Shown piece by piece: positions 23,214 through 35,208 of a stretch of DNA of 64,000 nucleotides. The stretch is from assembly GCF_019175385.1 (NCBI RefSeq), contig NC_083341.1, forward strand, positions 61,289,800-61,353,799, written 5' to 3'. Under the pieces are notes generated by a model. It ran no database searches. It had not been told where the DNA came from and worked only from the letters and a program-made list of their open reading frames with translations. This DNA is from Lycium barbarum (taxonomy: Eukaryota > Streptophyta > Magnoliopsida > Solanales > Solanaceae). Made by a program: the position numbers and the translations under genes. Position 1 is the first letter of the stretch. The number at the start of each line of letters is the position of its first letter.

Positions 23214-24754
23214 TACTCCCTCCATTTCATAAAAAAGTTGCGTTTTTACTTTTTCATTTTGTTTCAAAATAAGTGATATTTACAAAATCAATAAGGCATT
23301 AATTTTTTTCTTACAAATTTATCCTTATTTAAATAAATGGAGTTTTACATAAGCAAAAAATCATTAAAGAGCTACTTTTTTTTCAAGACATTTGATTAAG
23401 GGTAAGTTAATAAAAAACACTTATTACTTGTTTTTGGCTCAAATATACCCCTCAAACTAACAACTTAAAATTAGCTCTTTTAAAAAGCCAAATGGCATTT
23501 TGTAATTGGTCAATAATAAAATTCCGTAATTTAAAAAAAAAATCCAGATTTAAAAAAAAAAATTGCCAGTAATTTAAAATTCCAGATTTAAAAAAAAAAT
23601 TGACAATAATGAAATTTCGTAATTTACATATTTTTTTTTTAAATTGTGTGGAAACTTTAGGTTTAAGTGTTTTATTTTTTAAGGTTTTGATTCAAGCGTG
23701 TTATTTTTTTAATCAAGACATAACTTTATTTTGAACATAAATCTAATTCAATTATTCTACTATTTTTTGAAAAGAAATGGGTGGGTTTGCGTCTTAAAAA
23801 TGTAATTGGTCATACATTTTAATTTTAGAATAAGTAAAACCCATTTCTTTTCAAAAAATAGTAGAATAATTGAATTAGATTTATGTTCAAAATAAATTTA
23901 TGTCTTGATTAAAAAAATAACACGCTTGAATCAAAACCTTAAAAAATAAAACACTTAAACCTAAAGTTTCCACACAATTTTAAAAAAAAAAATGTAAATT
24001 ACGAAATTTTATTATTGGCATTTTCTGGAATTTTAAATTACTGGCAATTTTTTTTTTAAATCTGGATTTTTTTTTAAATTACGGAATTTTATTATTGACC
24101 AATTACAAAATGTCATTTGGCTTTTTAAAAGAGTTAATTTTAAGTTGTTAGTTTGAGGGGTATATTTGAGCCAAAAACAAACCTTAAGGGTATTTTTAGA
24201 CCAAAAGGTGGAAGGAGGATATTTATGAGCCTTTTTCAATAGGTTAGGGGTATATTTGAGCCAAAAACAAACCTTAAGGGCATTTTTAGACCAAAAGGTG
24301 GAAGGAGTGTATTTATGAGCCTTTTTCAATAGGTTAGGGGTATTTATGAGTCTTTTCCGTAAAGAATTCGAATTCTCTGGTTCCGTGAAGTTTAGCTATA
24401 AATAGGACCTTACTTTCTTATTGAAAGAATTCGAATTCTAATTCACACATTAAGCTTTGTATTGGCACTTTGTAATTCTAAGAGTTCTTGCTAGTTCATA
24501 CGCTCTGTTAGAAGTCTGTTCCGGTGATTCTGCCTGGCATCAACACTGAAATTCAGGCTATACTTGTTTATTTGTCGAATTAATCAATTTCTTTTGCTTT
24601 ACCTTTTAATTCTATTGCTATACTACGTTTCTTATCTAATCAGGTCATCTCAATTTACGTGTCCATAAATTACGTATACAAATTCAACTGCATCATTTTA
24701 CAGATAAAGAACATTCAAGCTAAAAACGTCACATATTATGACATGGAGGGAGTA
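23214..24754. mobile_element. Stowaway-like element with nested insert
   Basis: Left end TACTCCCTCCATTTCATAAA (23214) and right end, read from outside, TACTCCCTCCATGTCATAAT are inverted, with TA at both borders, as in Stowaway/Mariner MITEs. Such elements are usually a few hundred bases. The 1.5 kb here is explained by the large inverted repeat inserted from about 23428. Alternatively two unrelated single ends flank the insert. Confidence 0.5.
23428..24355. mobile_element. Large foldback (inverted-repeat) element with 90-bp tail repeat
   Basis: Arms of about 350 bases: TTGTTTTTGGCTCAAATATA at 23428 is mirrored at 24163-24182, and the arms converge on a spacer near 23785-23840. The right arm carries two extra 90-bp units (24161-24340), each containing AAACCTTAAGGG and GACCAAAAGGTGGAAGGAG. 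The right end read from outside, ACGGAAAAGACTCATAAATA, resembles the terminus of the 504-bp foldback at 55679. The left end lacks this terminus, so the copy is asymmetric or truncated. A 98-codon minus-strand frame here is a repeat artefact. Confidence 0.75.
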
Positions 24755-25754
24755 GTAGTTGTATAAAGACCCTTGCCATGCAATGTAATATAAATTTCAC
24801 AGAACATAAATATTGTACAATTCAAACATCAATCGCTTTACAATATACTTGGACAGGGTTATTCCAATACAAGTGGCAATATCTAAAAAAGCAATAATTT
24901 TCGCTAAGCTTGATCTTCATAAATTCTTGTAGGTAATACCTAGAAAAGGCCAAAGGTTTCTGCTTTCTCTTTTTTGCCAATGAACCTTTTCAATAACTAC
25001 CTAGGCCCTCCTTTTTTATTTTTCTCCTTCAATTTTTTTTTTTTCTTTTCAGAATCAGCTATAGACACATGACAAACAGAGGACAAGTGTGAAATAGAAA
25101 TGATGAAACTGTATACAAGTACACAATTGGATCTTCTAAGATCTTAATCAGATAGGAGAAGAAAAAAACAGAAAAGGAAAATATTTCACCCCTAAACATT
25201 GAATCATCACTAAGACCATGGTAGTTACTCACTCCACAAATGGCGAAGATCCTGCTGCATCAAACCAACAAAGTTACTTGTTAAATTGGAGGAAATGAAT
25301 AGCACTTAGAGACATTTAAGTCAAATAATTCTACCTATCTAAATCATAATCGGCCAATAATCCATCCATCATAAAAGAATATTCACAAGTGTGAAATTAA
25401 AGAAACTAAATTCACAAAAAAAAAAAAAAAAAAAAAAAAGGTGGAGTGATTTCTATTCTCATCCACCTAAATTTTGATTGGCAGAGTTAATTATGTCAGT
25501 CAGTAGTGATGAAATTAGGAATTTATACAATGCGATTCAAAAAAAAAAAAAATACATATGTCATAGTTAGGAACTTTTAAACCATTTTACGACTGCAATA
25601 GAATTTTTCTGTCAAGGAGCTTCAACAATTTACATATAATCAAATAAATACAATTTTACCCTATTTGCATAGTATAAGTTTTTGACAAAGGAAATTCAGT
25701 TGTACCCTTTCCTTCTACTCAGTTCCACCCCTGCTAGTGGGAGGTACAACAAGT
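24755..25754. other. Intergenic, no gene seen
   Basis: AT-rich sequence downstream of the SAUR gene with A-runs at 25417-25439 and 25540-25552. No open frame with recognisable content, RNA gene or clear transposon end was found. Confidence 0.5.
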
Positions 25755-26020
25755 AGGGGCAGATCTAGGCCTAAATTACGATGCGCGTGAATTCATGATG
25801 TCTCGCAAAATTAGGTATTTGATGTTCATATTTTCTAAAATTGAACTAATATTATTTGTTGCCAGCCCGACATTCATGCTTCAAAAAGGTTAAATGGGGC
25901 ACTTGATTGAATGTTAAATTATTTATCCAAAGGAATAGGAATGATTCTCACTTAATAGTTTCTTTTTTCCTCCTTTTTGAATAATACACCCATGTTTTAT
26001 AAATTCTAGATCCGCTTCGG
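25755..26020. mobile_element. hAT-type MITE remnant 3' of the SAUR gene
   Basis: Left end AGGGGCAGATCTAGGCCTAA and right end, read from outside, CCGAAGCGGATCTAGAATTT are imperfect inverted repeats with the (G)CGGATCTAG core common to plant hAT MITEs. The target duplication is not visible, so the borders are approximate. Confidence 0.5.
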
Positions 26021-26113
26021 TACCAGGCGTGAAATAGCGCGAGGCGTATGCAAATTAATCAGGATACCACCGTTATAAAAGGAAAAGAAAAGCAATGATG
26101 AGAAAAAGAAAAG

Positions 26114-26716
26114 CTAACCAGAATGGTGTTGATGATCATCAGCTTGATCTCTCTGATGATTCTCCATGCACTGCATGAGGAACTTGAATGTCTCAATCTC
26201 ACAAGGTATAGTGAGTCCACCAGTATGATCAAACCCAAACTCTTCCTCAACTTTTTCCAACAACAATTTGAACAATGGATCACTAAGATAACTTGTAGGA
26301 ATTATAAACCTCCGTAGCTCCGGTCCAACATAAACAGCCAAATAGCCTCTAGGGACACCATGCGGTGGCTCTGGACTTTGACAACTCTCTTCATCTGAAT
26401 CACAATATATATTGTAGTTCCTTAGCCTCATACTAATCGACGGCGATATTCCCCCAGGGGAATTGCTACCGCGAAGATTATTATTGTTGCTGCCGCTGTC
26501 CTCGTGGTTGTCGTTGTTTCCCTTGGGACCAAGTGTGACATTTTGCCATTTACTTAGAAATTCTTTCAGTCTTACAATTTGCTTAATGCCTGTCACTTTG
26601 CTCCCTCCATGTTCATCCATTTTCCTTTGCTTACCACGACAAGATTGATGATGAGAAGAAAATCCAGCTGGGATATTTGATTTTAAGCCCTTAGGCTCTT
26701 GGCATATTTGACTCAT
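26114..26716 (-). CDS. SAUR family auxin-responsive protein
   Basis: Single-exon gene, as SAURs are intronless. SAUR proteins are small auxin-induced regulators; well-studied members promote cell expansion by inhibiting PP2C.D phosphatases, which keeps plasma-membrane H+-ATPase active. The 200-residue frame has the SAUR core at about residues 117-186: [51 protein letters not shown] and FKFLMQCM. Ahead of it is a conserved N-terminal helix ([19 protein letters not shown], 40-58), an Asn/Ser-rich linker (66-88) and an acidic [13 protein letters not shown] patch. This extended form recalls the Arabidopsis SAUR52/SAUR53-type group, from memory. Methionine 33 (base 26620) may be the true start, giving 168 residues; the first 32 residues look like untranslated leader. 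The frame is intact. No TGTCTC auxin element or clear TATA box was seen just upstream. Flanked by hAT-type remnants on both sides. Confidence 0.92.
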   Translation of the reverse strand: MSQICQEPKGLKSNIPAGFSSHHQSCRGKQRKMDEHGGSKVTGIKQIVRLKEFLSKWQNVTLGPKGNNDNHEDSGSNNNNLRGSNSPGGISPSISMRLRNYNIYCDSDEESCQSPEPPHGVPRGYLAVYVGPELRRFIIPTSYLSDPLFKLLLEKVEEEFGFDHTGGLTIPCEIETFKFLMQCMENHQRDQADDHQHHSG

Positions 26717-27077
26717 CGGATCTTGTTTTTTAACTGCATTTTATGCAGGAAAATACATCAGTTTCATTTTTTATTTTCAATTTTATTTGTTAGCAAGGAC
26801 AAAATTATTCTGACACGGAAAAGTTAGCTACAAAAGCTTTATGAATGCATGCAACAGGCTGATTCTTTTTTAAAAATGTCTACACATTCGTCGATTAAAC
26901 TTTGCAATTAAAACAAGTGACAGATAAACATTGTACGGATATAGCACGCAACAATAATAACTAGTACTTCTTCCTTACCAATTTAAGTGAAGATGTTTGA
27001 TTCGGCACAGTGTTTAAAAAATAAATGAAGACTTTTGAAACTCGTTATCTCAAATTATGATCATAGATCTTAGTGTG

Positions 27078-27244
27078 CAGTGGCGACGCCAGGATTTCAA
27101 CCAAGAGGGTTCAAAATATATAGAAGTAAACACACGAAGAAGTCAAAGTGGGTTCAACATCTACTATATACGTCAAAAAAATAACCATGTATAAATAGTG
27201 TAATTTTCCACCAAAAGGGGCGGGGGGGGGGGGGGGGGGGGGGG
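27078..27244. mobile_element. hAT-type MITE fragment ending in a poly-G tract
   Basis: CAGTGGCGACGCCAGGATTT at 27078 is a typical hAT MITE left end (CAGTGGCG-A/G-GCCAGGAT). The sequence runs through GGGTTCAAAATATA and ends in GGGGC plus 23 G (27222-27244). No right end was found; the fragment lies about 0.36 kb upstream of the SAUR start. Confidence 0.5.
27222..27244. repeat. Poly-G tract (23 G)
   Basis: Uninterrupted G run preceded by AAAAGGGGC, at the broken end of the hAT-type fragment upstream of the SAUR gene. Confidence 0.95.
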
Positions 27245-29290
27245 ATTGGAGTTCTTTTTTGAATTGACTAAAAAGGAATGAGTGTCACATAAATTGACAC
27301 ACTGAAAGTACTTCATATCTCAATTTCAAATAAGTTGGATCTGGCTATATACATTCTCACTATCTAAATCGCGATAGAAAATATTTTGATTGGAAAATTA
27401 TCCTAACGGCTGCCTTAATCCAATGTTGTATTATACAAGTTAGCTTCTCTAGCACCCATGGGATTTATGGGTCGAAAATTAGGAGAGATCTATTCTGCTT
27501 TAAACATTGTTCCTCAACTATGATTTTCTCAATGCTCCTTTCCTCTAAAAAAGAATGAGGGATTAATATGCATTTTTACATCGATCTCGTAATTTTTAAA
27601 ATCATAATTTATGTATTTAGAAACTACATTAATAATTATCATAAATCATAGTACCTTATAAGTTAAAATATTTGTTGTTTAAAGTTCATGGTAAAGGAAA
27701 AAAAAACTGTTGAATCCCATGAATAATACTAGAAATAATACCAAAGCAAATAGAGAGAGAGGAGTATTATTTTAATGCTTCAATCCATGTGAAATGTAAA
27801 TAGCATATAATTAGTCATGATATGCCAAGGAGGAAAAGCCTCTTTCCATCACATGATAGGCAGCTAATGCAATCATTTTGGCAAATAAAATCGTCTTTGT
27901 ATGTTGGAATACATATTCAAGAACATGAATAAACAAGCATTACAGCAAGAAATAATGGATTGCAATAAGATCACAGATATATTAAGAATGCCGGTGGCAT
28001 AAAGCTGATTGCTTTTCTTTTTTTACACTATTTGTTAATTTGAAAAACTTACGTGTTCCCCTTTGGGTTCAAAAGGAGAAACTGAGAAGATAAGTTAAAA
28101 AAATCAAATTCATTTACTTTAAACATTTTCTTAAAGATGCTTATTGCGACAAAATTTTGGGGAACTTAAAAAGGTCCCGTCCCTAATATTGGTACAAGTA
28201 CAATTATCGGATTTTGAATGCTGGGAAAATATTATAACTTTATACCCTGAATCAAGAATCAAATTTAGTAGGGATAGCAGAATTAGAAATTATTCCTATA
28301 AGAGATTATTTCCATTTGAATCAATATTAACTATACAAATTATTCAAGAATAAACTTAATCCGGATTATAAATTTCAATTCCGAACGAAAAGAATGCATA
28401 ATGAGTTAAATACAAACGATAGAAAAAAAATATTTTAATCTTTTTGAATTACCAGAACGGGATGAACACCGTTGGGATGGAAAATATGAATAGAAGGACG
28501 CGATAGAAGCAGATTTCAGCAGTTGGTGGCGAGAATAGGAAACGTCATTGTATGACTCATAAATAAAATATCAACTAAGAGGAGCTCCGGAGGAGGAGGA
28601 GGAGGATGGAAGAGTTGGGCTACCAAGTTTAATTTTTCAGAATTCTCTAAATGTGGTAATGATTTTGAATAAAAATGATTTTAGTAATTAAAAACTTCTA
28701 TAACTATTTTTCACCCTTCTTTTTCGCAGCAATTTTCTCTTTAATCTATTGGTTTCACTAATATTGTGTGTGACCATTAGGTGCGAGTAAAATCTTACCA
28801 TCCTTCGCCAATCTATTGGTTTAATTTCTTATTTAATAAATATATACCCACTTTGAAGTCATTATCTCTTGCACAAGGAAAGTTTAGTAAAAATCTAGAA
28901 CATACTCATATATCACAGGAAAAATATATAACCTTGTTTTGCTTTGTCCTATGGCTTTCAAAATTCATAAACAAAATAGCTCAACGGCCTATTGTTAAGA
29001 ACTTTAAACGTGAGACTTTTACCTTCTATATCACTTGCCTCAAGCTTAAATCAAAATGAGCCCATATTTTCACATCTTACCTTATTTAGTCCAATTTGTA
29101 TATAATTTCAAATATATTAGGAAAAGGCTATAATTTTTTAAATTACAATTATAATTTCCATATTTTTATGTTTAGAAAAAGATTCAGAGTGGTATTCATA
29201 TTTGTAATCATAAATTTAAACATTATTTGTTGAACTAAAGTGAAAATTGAAACTCAATTGTTGGGGTATTGAAAAACTTGAAAACTAACT
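27245..29290. other. Intergenic, no gene supported
   Basis: AT-rich sequence upstream of the SAUR gene. A (GGA)n stretch at 28585-28605 and several short open frames (28144-28353, 28781-29059) have no recognisable domain. Confidence 0.5.
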
Positions 29291-31515
29291 GTTGGCATAA
29301 AGTCATGTGTGAAGTTTTGATGATTGACAAAGTGAACCTACAATGTAAAGAAAATCATGTCTAGATACATGTGATAATTGACAAGGTAATTGAACAAAGT
29401 TAGACAGTTAGTTGAGATGAAGCAGAGGTTCCAGACAATGTAAAAGGCCTAAAAAAGCAAGCAGCACAGGATAGATACAAGGTCCATAGATATGTTCCAT
29501 TGTAAAGGAGGTAGCACGGGATGGTTAGAACATGTCCATAGACATGTTCCACTGCAAAGAACCTACAAAAAAGAGCATACACATGAACTCAGATTGCAAA
29601 CATGTGTGTCAATACAAAGACAAGTGCAATGATCAGATCAGAGAGAGAATGAACCATCCACATACATGATCCATCACAAAGACCGATGCAGAGCAAAAGA
29701 GATGGAGATGACTCAGTCACATAGCAGTTCATTGAAGAATAGAACAAGCATGAAAACATGTTTTATCACGAAGAGTCATCAGGAGCAGTTGATGAATGAA
29801 TCGGGAGAGAGGATATCATGAGGTAAAATGATGAAGATGACTATTGACACCTAATTTTTGACCTCCCGTAATTTATTTTAATTACTCAGAGTCCTTGGAT
29901 GATAAACGGAGTGGACCATGCATTCTTAGAGGTCAAAATGATTTTATAAAATTATTTAGATTAATATTTTTCCATTCTTATTTGGTAAAATAATTTCAAA
30001 GAGAAAGCAATTTTAAATAATTTTTTATTTGATTGTTCAAATTGCCAAAAAATCAATTAGCAAATATTTTATTCCATTTAATCCAGGGAATTTGATTAAT
30101 TAAAAGAATTGACCATTTACCCCTCAATCCTTAATTCTGTATATTTAATATGCATTTGCATAAATTGTTAGAATTGATCATGGTTAATCCAGTGTTTAAT
30201 TGTGATTAAATTTCACAATAATTAGTTGAATAGCCAATTATGGTATTGATTGAAAGAGCCAAATTCATTGGCTCAAATCAATTAAGGTCACTATTACAAA
30301 TTGACTTTTAATTGTTTAATTGTTTCTGTTATGGCCACAATTGAAATAACCAATTCATGATTTAAGACAATCGGGGTCATTTTTGCAAAATTATCCTCTT
30401 AATGGTTTAATTGATTTGATTATGGCCTTAATTAAAATAATCAAATTCATTGGCTTAAATTAATTAAGGTCATTATTAACTTTAAATTGGCTAATTAGGC
30501 CAAATAGGGCCATAATTGAAACAATCAATTAGATTAAAATAAAAAAAGGTTGTATTTGCAAAGTTAAGCCCATTTACATAATTAGCCAATTTTAAATAAA
30601 TTAATCATAATTATGTATTGATTAGGTTGTAATTGGAATAATATGGAATAATCAACCATTTTAAACTTTACCCGATTATTCCATTTACCCACCTTATCCT
30701 TTATATGCATATATACATTAAATATACACATACATATACATATGTAAAAGGGTCATTTTCATTTCTTCATCATCTGGACCGACTCCAGTCCACAAATGGA
30801 CCAAGACCCGACCCAAGTCCTTTCAGTTTAAAGGGTAATACCCCCCTTTAACATTTCATTTCATACCAAACACACCCCTACCCCCTCCTCTCTCTTCTCT
30901 TTCCCTCCTTCACATAAAAACCCTAGTAACCGCTGTCATTTTCTCTCTCTCTTTGCTAAAAATGATAAAAGTTCAGAGGTTTCAGACCTTAATCAGTTTT
31001 TATACGTCCGTTTGCGGCAAAGAATTAATACATCCGTCTTATTTTCACTCATTCTCACCAAACACCGCCTTAGAGGTATAAAGTTACTCCCATTTTCACT
31101 TTTTCTTTTACTTACTTACCTGAATCTAGTACAATAGCATTTATTAATGTTGTTTCTTCCGTTTGAAACCCTCGATGCCCATTGGCTCTTCAAGAACCAA
31201 CTGGATCGAGAGAGATTGGCTCAAATCCAGCCATACATTGTTGCATTACAATGATCTCAATCATTTATTCCAGTAACAAGCAAGAATTTCTCAAAAATTA
31301 CATTTTGTCCCACATCGACGGACCAGGGTTAGTATTTTTGGGGGAAGAAAAAAAGTAGAAAAAATAGGGATTTTGATACCCAAAAGGCTTAAATCTTGAG
31401 CATTTAACTCAAATTTAGGCCACTAGTAAAAAACAAATAGGCAGCTTTTAAAGAAGTTGAGTCTTCCTAGTTCTAAAATTTGTTCCTTTTCTGTTTGTGT
31501 GGCTGAGTTCTTGGA

Positions 31516-33659
31516 TGTCACAACCCAAACCGATGAGTCGTGACAAGTGTCTGACAGCTAGCGACCAAACACCTCAATGCTCATATCTGAATCTTACTGG
31601 ACATCTAGAGCCCATGCATGACTTAAACTGAACCCATGAAAAGGGAAACATCAAAACTCTATACAATTTGTATTTACACATACATACCGAAGAACAGGGC
31701 AAGCCAGCTAGGCCGCTACATATGCTGTACACAAAAGAATGGGAGCCGACAAGGCTACATCATCTGACTAATACATACAACTGTCTACAGACCTCTATTG
31801 GAATGAAAGTTGTAGAAAGGACGGGACAGGGCCCTGTCATACCCATATGCATGTACATCCAAAAAGGCTAGCATACCAAAATAAACTGCAACTCCGGATC
31901 AATGGAGCGCACTAACCACTGCTGGATAGAAGTCCTACTAAGCAGGGCCACCTGTCTGTCTACCGATACCTGCGGGCATGAATGCGGCCCCCTGAGCAAC
32001 GGGGAGTCAGTACGAATAATGTACTGAGTATGAAAGGCGTAAGAACAATCACGTATAAAATCTGAACTCATAAGCTGAAATAATTGTTTGTATGTATTTG
32101 TATGAACTAGTATATGTATGTAACTGCATAAACCTGTATAATTGACTATGCCTCTGTGGGCGCACAATATGCACGCTCTCAATGATAATCATGCTCATAT
32201 ACATAAATATAGGTCATAATGATGAGGAATGTTCAGCCCGATCCATATCCCATATAATAGTAATGTCGAGGAACGTACGGCCCGATCCATATATCATATA
32301 ATAATAATGTCGAGGAACGTACATCCCGATCCATATATCAAATAATAATAATGTTGAGGAACGTACGGCCCGATCCATATATCATCATCAAGGTGCACCG
32401 ACTGATCAGGTGGTAATGCGTATATAACGCCTATCCAATTTCCATACCCCATATACATATAATACTTGCGTAGAATAACTATATACATAAAACTGGACCC
32501 ATGAACAAAAGGAGCAATCATAAACGGGTTACATGAACATCAAAGACTGAAGTGCTCCCTATGCTTCTAAGAGTAGAGTAATATGGAAGCTCACTTGCTC
32601 GTTATTGGTTCATATCATAAGGACCATGCCAAAATGAAAGAAGGAATATCCTTAACATACCTCGAAGTATACCCAATCGTCCAACTTTTACCTCTCGAAC
32701 TTGGAAGTCTACAATTAAGATAACGTAAGCCTTAATCAGACTATTTACCTCGCTTACCAATCATTTTAAATACGAATAGAGCTTGACAAATTATGGGAAA
32801 CATTTCCCTTATAAGTTTAACAACCCATCAACTTCCCATTCAATCCAACATCAACCACAACAACAATAACAACACTTATATATAAATATGTACACTCAAA
32901 TTTATCCCCAATCATCTCTTAAAATAGTCTCAAATCACTACCTTTCCCTTCATCAACTTACCACTTCCACAAATACCCTCTCTTTACTTAAAATCACTAA
33001 AACTCTTGATAATTAACTCAAATACAAGGGTAGAAATCATTTACATACCTTGAGGGGTCTAAGATTCCAAAGATCAACTTCAACTCCAACTCTCTAAGCT
33101 TCACAACTTGAAGAAACCCTAGAATCAACCTTCTTCTTTACAAGATTGGGTTTACGGGGTTCGGATCTTGCCAAATCTTCACTAATATGATAGGAAATAT
33201 TGGGAGAGAATATACTAGGGTTTTCTCTGATTTGGAAGAGATAAAATAAGAAACGGGGTTGTGAACCACATATTTATACTCGGAAATAAAAAGCTACAGC
33301 GGTGCGGGTCAACGACCCGTCGACGTGTCAACGGTCCTTCGACTTGCTCCGTCGACCTGCGCCTGCAGATGCAAGGCTGCGGAACCCTATCGATACGTCA
33401 CAACGACGGTCTATCGACCATGTCGACGACCCGTCGACGATGACTAGTGTCTGCAGATTTTCTCAGATTCAACTCAGATCGCGTCGAATTGATTCGCTCA
33501 ACTTCTAATCCTGCAAATTGCCAGGAATTCCTGCTGGTACCCTTGTACACGGGGTAAGACACTGTCTATCTCCAAAACTCAAACACGAGTCTCAATTCCA
33601 AAGGCATACCTGACTATAAAACCAAAGGTTCTACTACGACGAGAACGAGAGGCGTAACA
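31516..33659 (-). repeat. 3' LTR of the Gypsy element (2144 bp)
   Basis: On the minus strand it runs from TGTTACGCCTCTCG (33659) to GGTTTGGGTTGTGACA (31516). It contains four 44-bp units around GAGGAACGTACGGCCCGATC (32224-32400), a TATAAATA box at 33271-33278 (minus) and four GTCGAC palindromes (33319-33438). It is 161 bp shorter than the 5' LTR, which has one more 44-bp unit and a (TA)n tract. Confidence 0.92.
33271..33278 (-). promoter_or_regulatory. TATA box in 3' LTR of the Gypsy element
   Basis: TATAAATA on the minus strand, with an equivalent at 40792-40799 in the 5' LTR. Confidence 0.45.
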
Positions 33660-33675
33660 TTTCCCCCTCCTCCTT
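33660..33675 (-). promoter_or_regulatory. Polypurine tract of the Gypsy element
   Basis: Minus strand reads AAGGAGGAGGGGGAAA immediately before the 3' LTR (TGTTACG), the normal place for plus-strand DNA priming. Confidence 0.85.
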
Positions 33676-33869
33676 ATGAACGTTCATCCCCGAATGTTCA
33701 AACAACATGGGCTATAAAATTTAAGTAGAGTTTCCCCTGTATATATACCCATCCAACCTACACACAACAACCCAAACAATGCTACACAGGGCCACATTAT
33801 TACAACATACAATACCATGGCCTCACACGACCAATCACGACAACTGAAAATAAAATAGTACCTGGGAGA

Positions 33870-34360
33870 GATGATGCCTCAGACTGAACCTCCTGTACTG
33901 CTGGAAACAAATGCGGGTACTTAATATTCATTGCCTCTTCCGCTTCCCAAGTCACCTCCTCAACATTCTCATTCCTCCATAAAACCTTAACTGAAGCTAC
34001 ATTCTTGGTTCGTAACTGACAAACCTGCCTATCTAATATAACCACTGGAACCTCTTCGTATGATAACTGCTTGGTCACCTGGATATCATATACTGCTATA
34101 ACTCTTGAAGGATCTCCGATACATTTATGAAACATAGACACATGAAATATCGGATGTACCGACTCTAACTCAGAAGGAAATTCTAGCTCATATGCCACCG
34201 TGCTTATAGTATGGATGATCTTATATGGCCCAATATATTGAGGGCTCAACTTACCCTTCTTACCAAACCTCATCACTCCCTTCACAGGCGAAACTTTCAG
34301 GAACACCCAATCGCCTATCTCAAACTCTAGATTACGTCGCCGATTATCCGCATAGGATTT
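33870..34360 (-). pseudogene. Integrase C-terminus with chromodomain-like end
   Basis: Same frame as the integrase core. It opens with EFEIGDWVFLKVSPVKGVMR (about 34340-34280), the GPY/F-type module follows (KLSPQYIGPYKI), then HPIFHVSMFHKC, and the end KVLWRNENVEEVTWEAEEAM plus IKYPHLFP resembles the chromodomain of Del/Tekay chromoviruses. In the family this module directs insertion into heterochromatin. The 168-codon open frame (34306-33800) runs on a few codons past the usual end. Confidence 0.85.
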
Positions 34361-34399
34361 CTGTCGACTCTGAGCTGTTAGAAATCTTTCTCAAATCAC

Positions 34400-35150
34400 T
34401 TTCACCTTATCAACTTCTTGTTGAATTAAGTCTGAGCCTACTAACTGATTCTCCCTGACATCAAACCACCCTATGGGCGATTTAAATCTCCGCCCTTATA
34501 AGGCCTCATAAGGAGCCATCTGAATACTGGAATGGTAATTGTTGCTCTAAGAAAACTCGATAAGAGGCAAGTGATCATCCCAGCTACCTTGGAAGTCAAT
34601 CACACAAGCTCTCAACATATCCTCCAGTGTCTGTGTAGTACGCTCCGCTTGTCCATCTGTTTGCGCATGAAACGCAGTACTAAGACTCACCTGAGTCCCC
34701 AATCCATTCTGAAAAGACTTCTAGAAATTAGCTGTAAACTGTGTTCCCCTATCTGAGATAATGGTCGCGGGAACACCATGAAGTTGTACAATCTCTTTAA
34801 GGTAAAGCTTCGCATAGTCCTCGGCTGCATAAATAGTTCTAACAGGCAGAAAATGGGTTGACTTTGTAAGCCTATCAACTATGACCCATATCGAATCACA
34901 TTTCCACTGGGTACGGAGAAACCTTGTGATAAAGTCCATATTAATTGCCTCCCACTTCCATGTCGGAATCTCCATAGCTTGCAATAGACCTTCGGGCTTC
35001 TGGTGCTCTATTTTGACTTGCTGACAATTCGGACACTGAGCAACAAACTCTGCTACATTTTTCTTCATACCATCCCACCAATAAACTTCCTTGAGATCAT
35101 GGTGCATCTTTGTTGAGCCTGGTGAATAGAATAGCGAGAGTGATATGTTT
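34400..35150 (-). pseudogene. Integrase core, Gypsy element
   Basis: A 128-codon frame at 35107-34721 holds the tail of the HHCC zinc domain (CPNCQQVK, residues 25-32) and two residues of the DDE triad, Asp58 in INMDFITRF and Asp119 in IISDRGTQFT. A TAG at 34721 replaces the Trp expected after TANF. The same frame continues with the region expected to carry the catalytic Glu (QAER-type, about 34650), then has further stops near 34543, 34497 and 34391. In the intact family it inserts the cDNA. This copy cannot give a full product. Confidence 0.88.
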
Positions 35151-35208
35151 CCCCCATAATCTGCTGACGAAGCCCTGCAACATTAGGGACACATAATCTA
35201 CCTCTATA

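Noticed and set aside
24033..24329. 98-codon minus-strand frame with duplicated KAHKYxPSTFWSKN
   Set aside because: Artefact of the 90-bp tandem repeat on the foldback element.
28144..28353. 69-codon frame, considered as an organelle-derived fragment
   Set aside because: No organelle gene was recognised, and neighbouring sequence gave no support.
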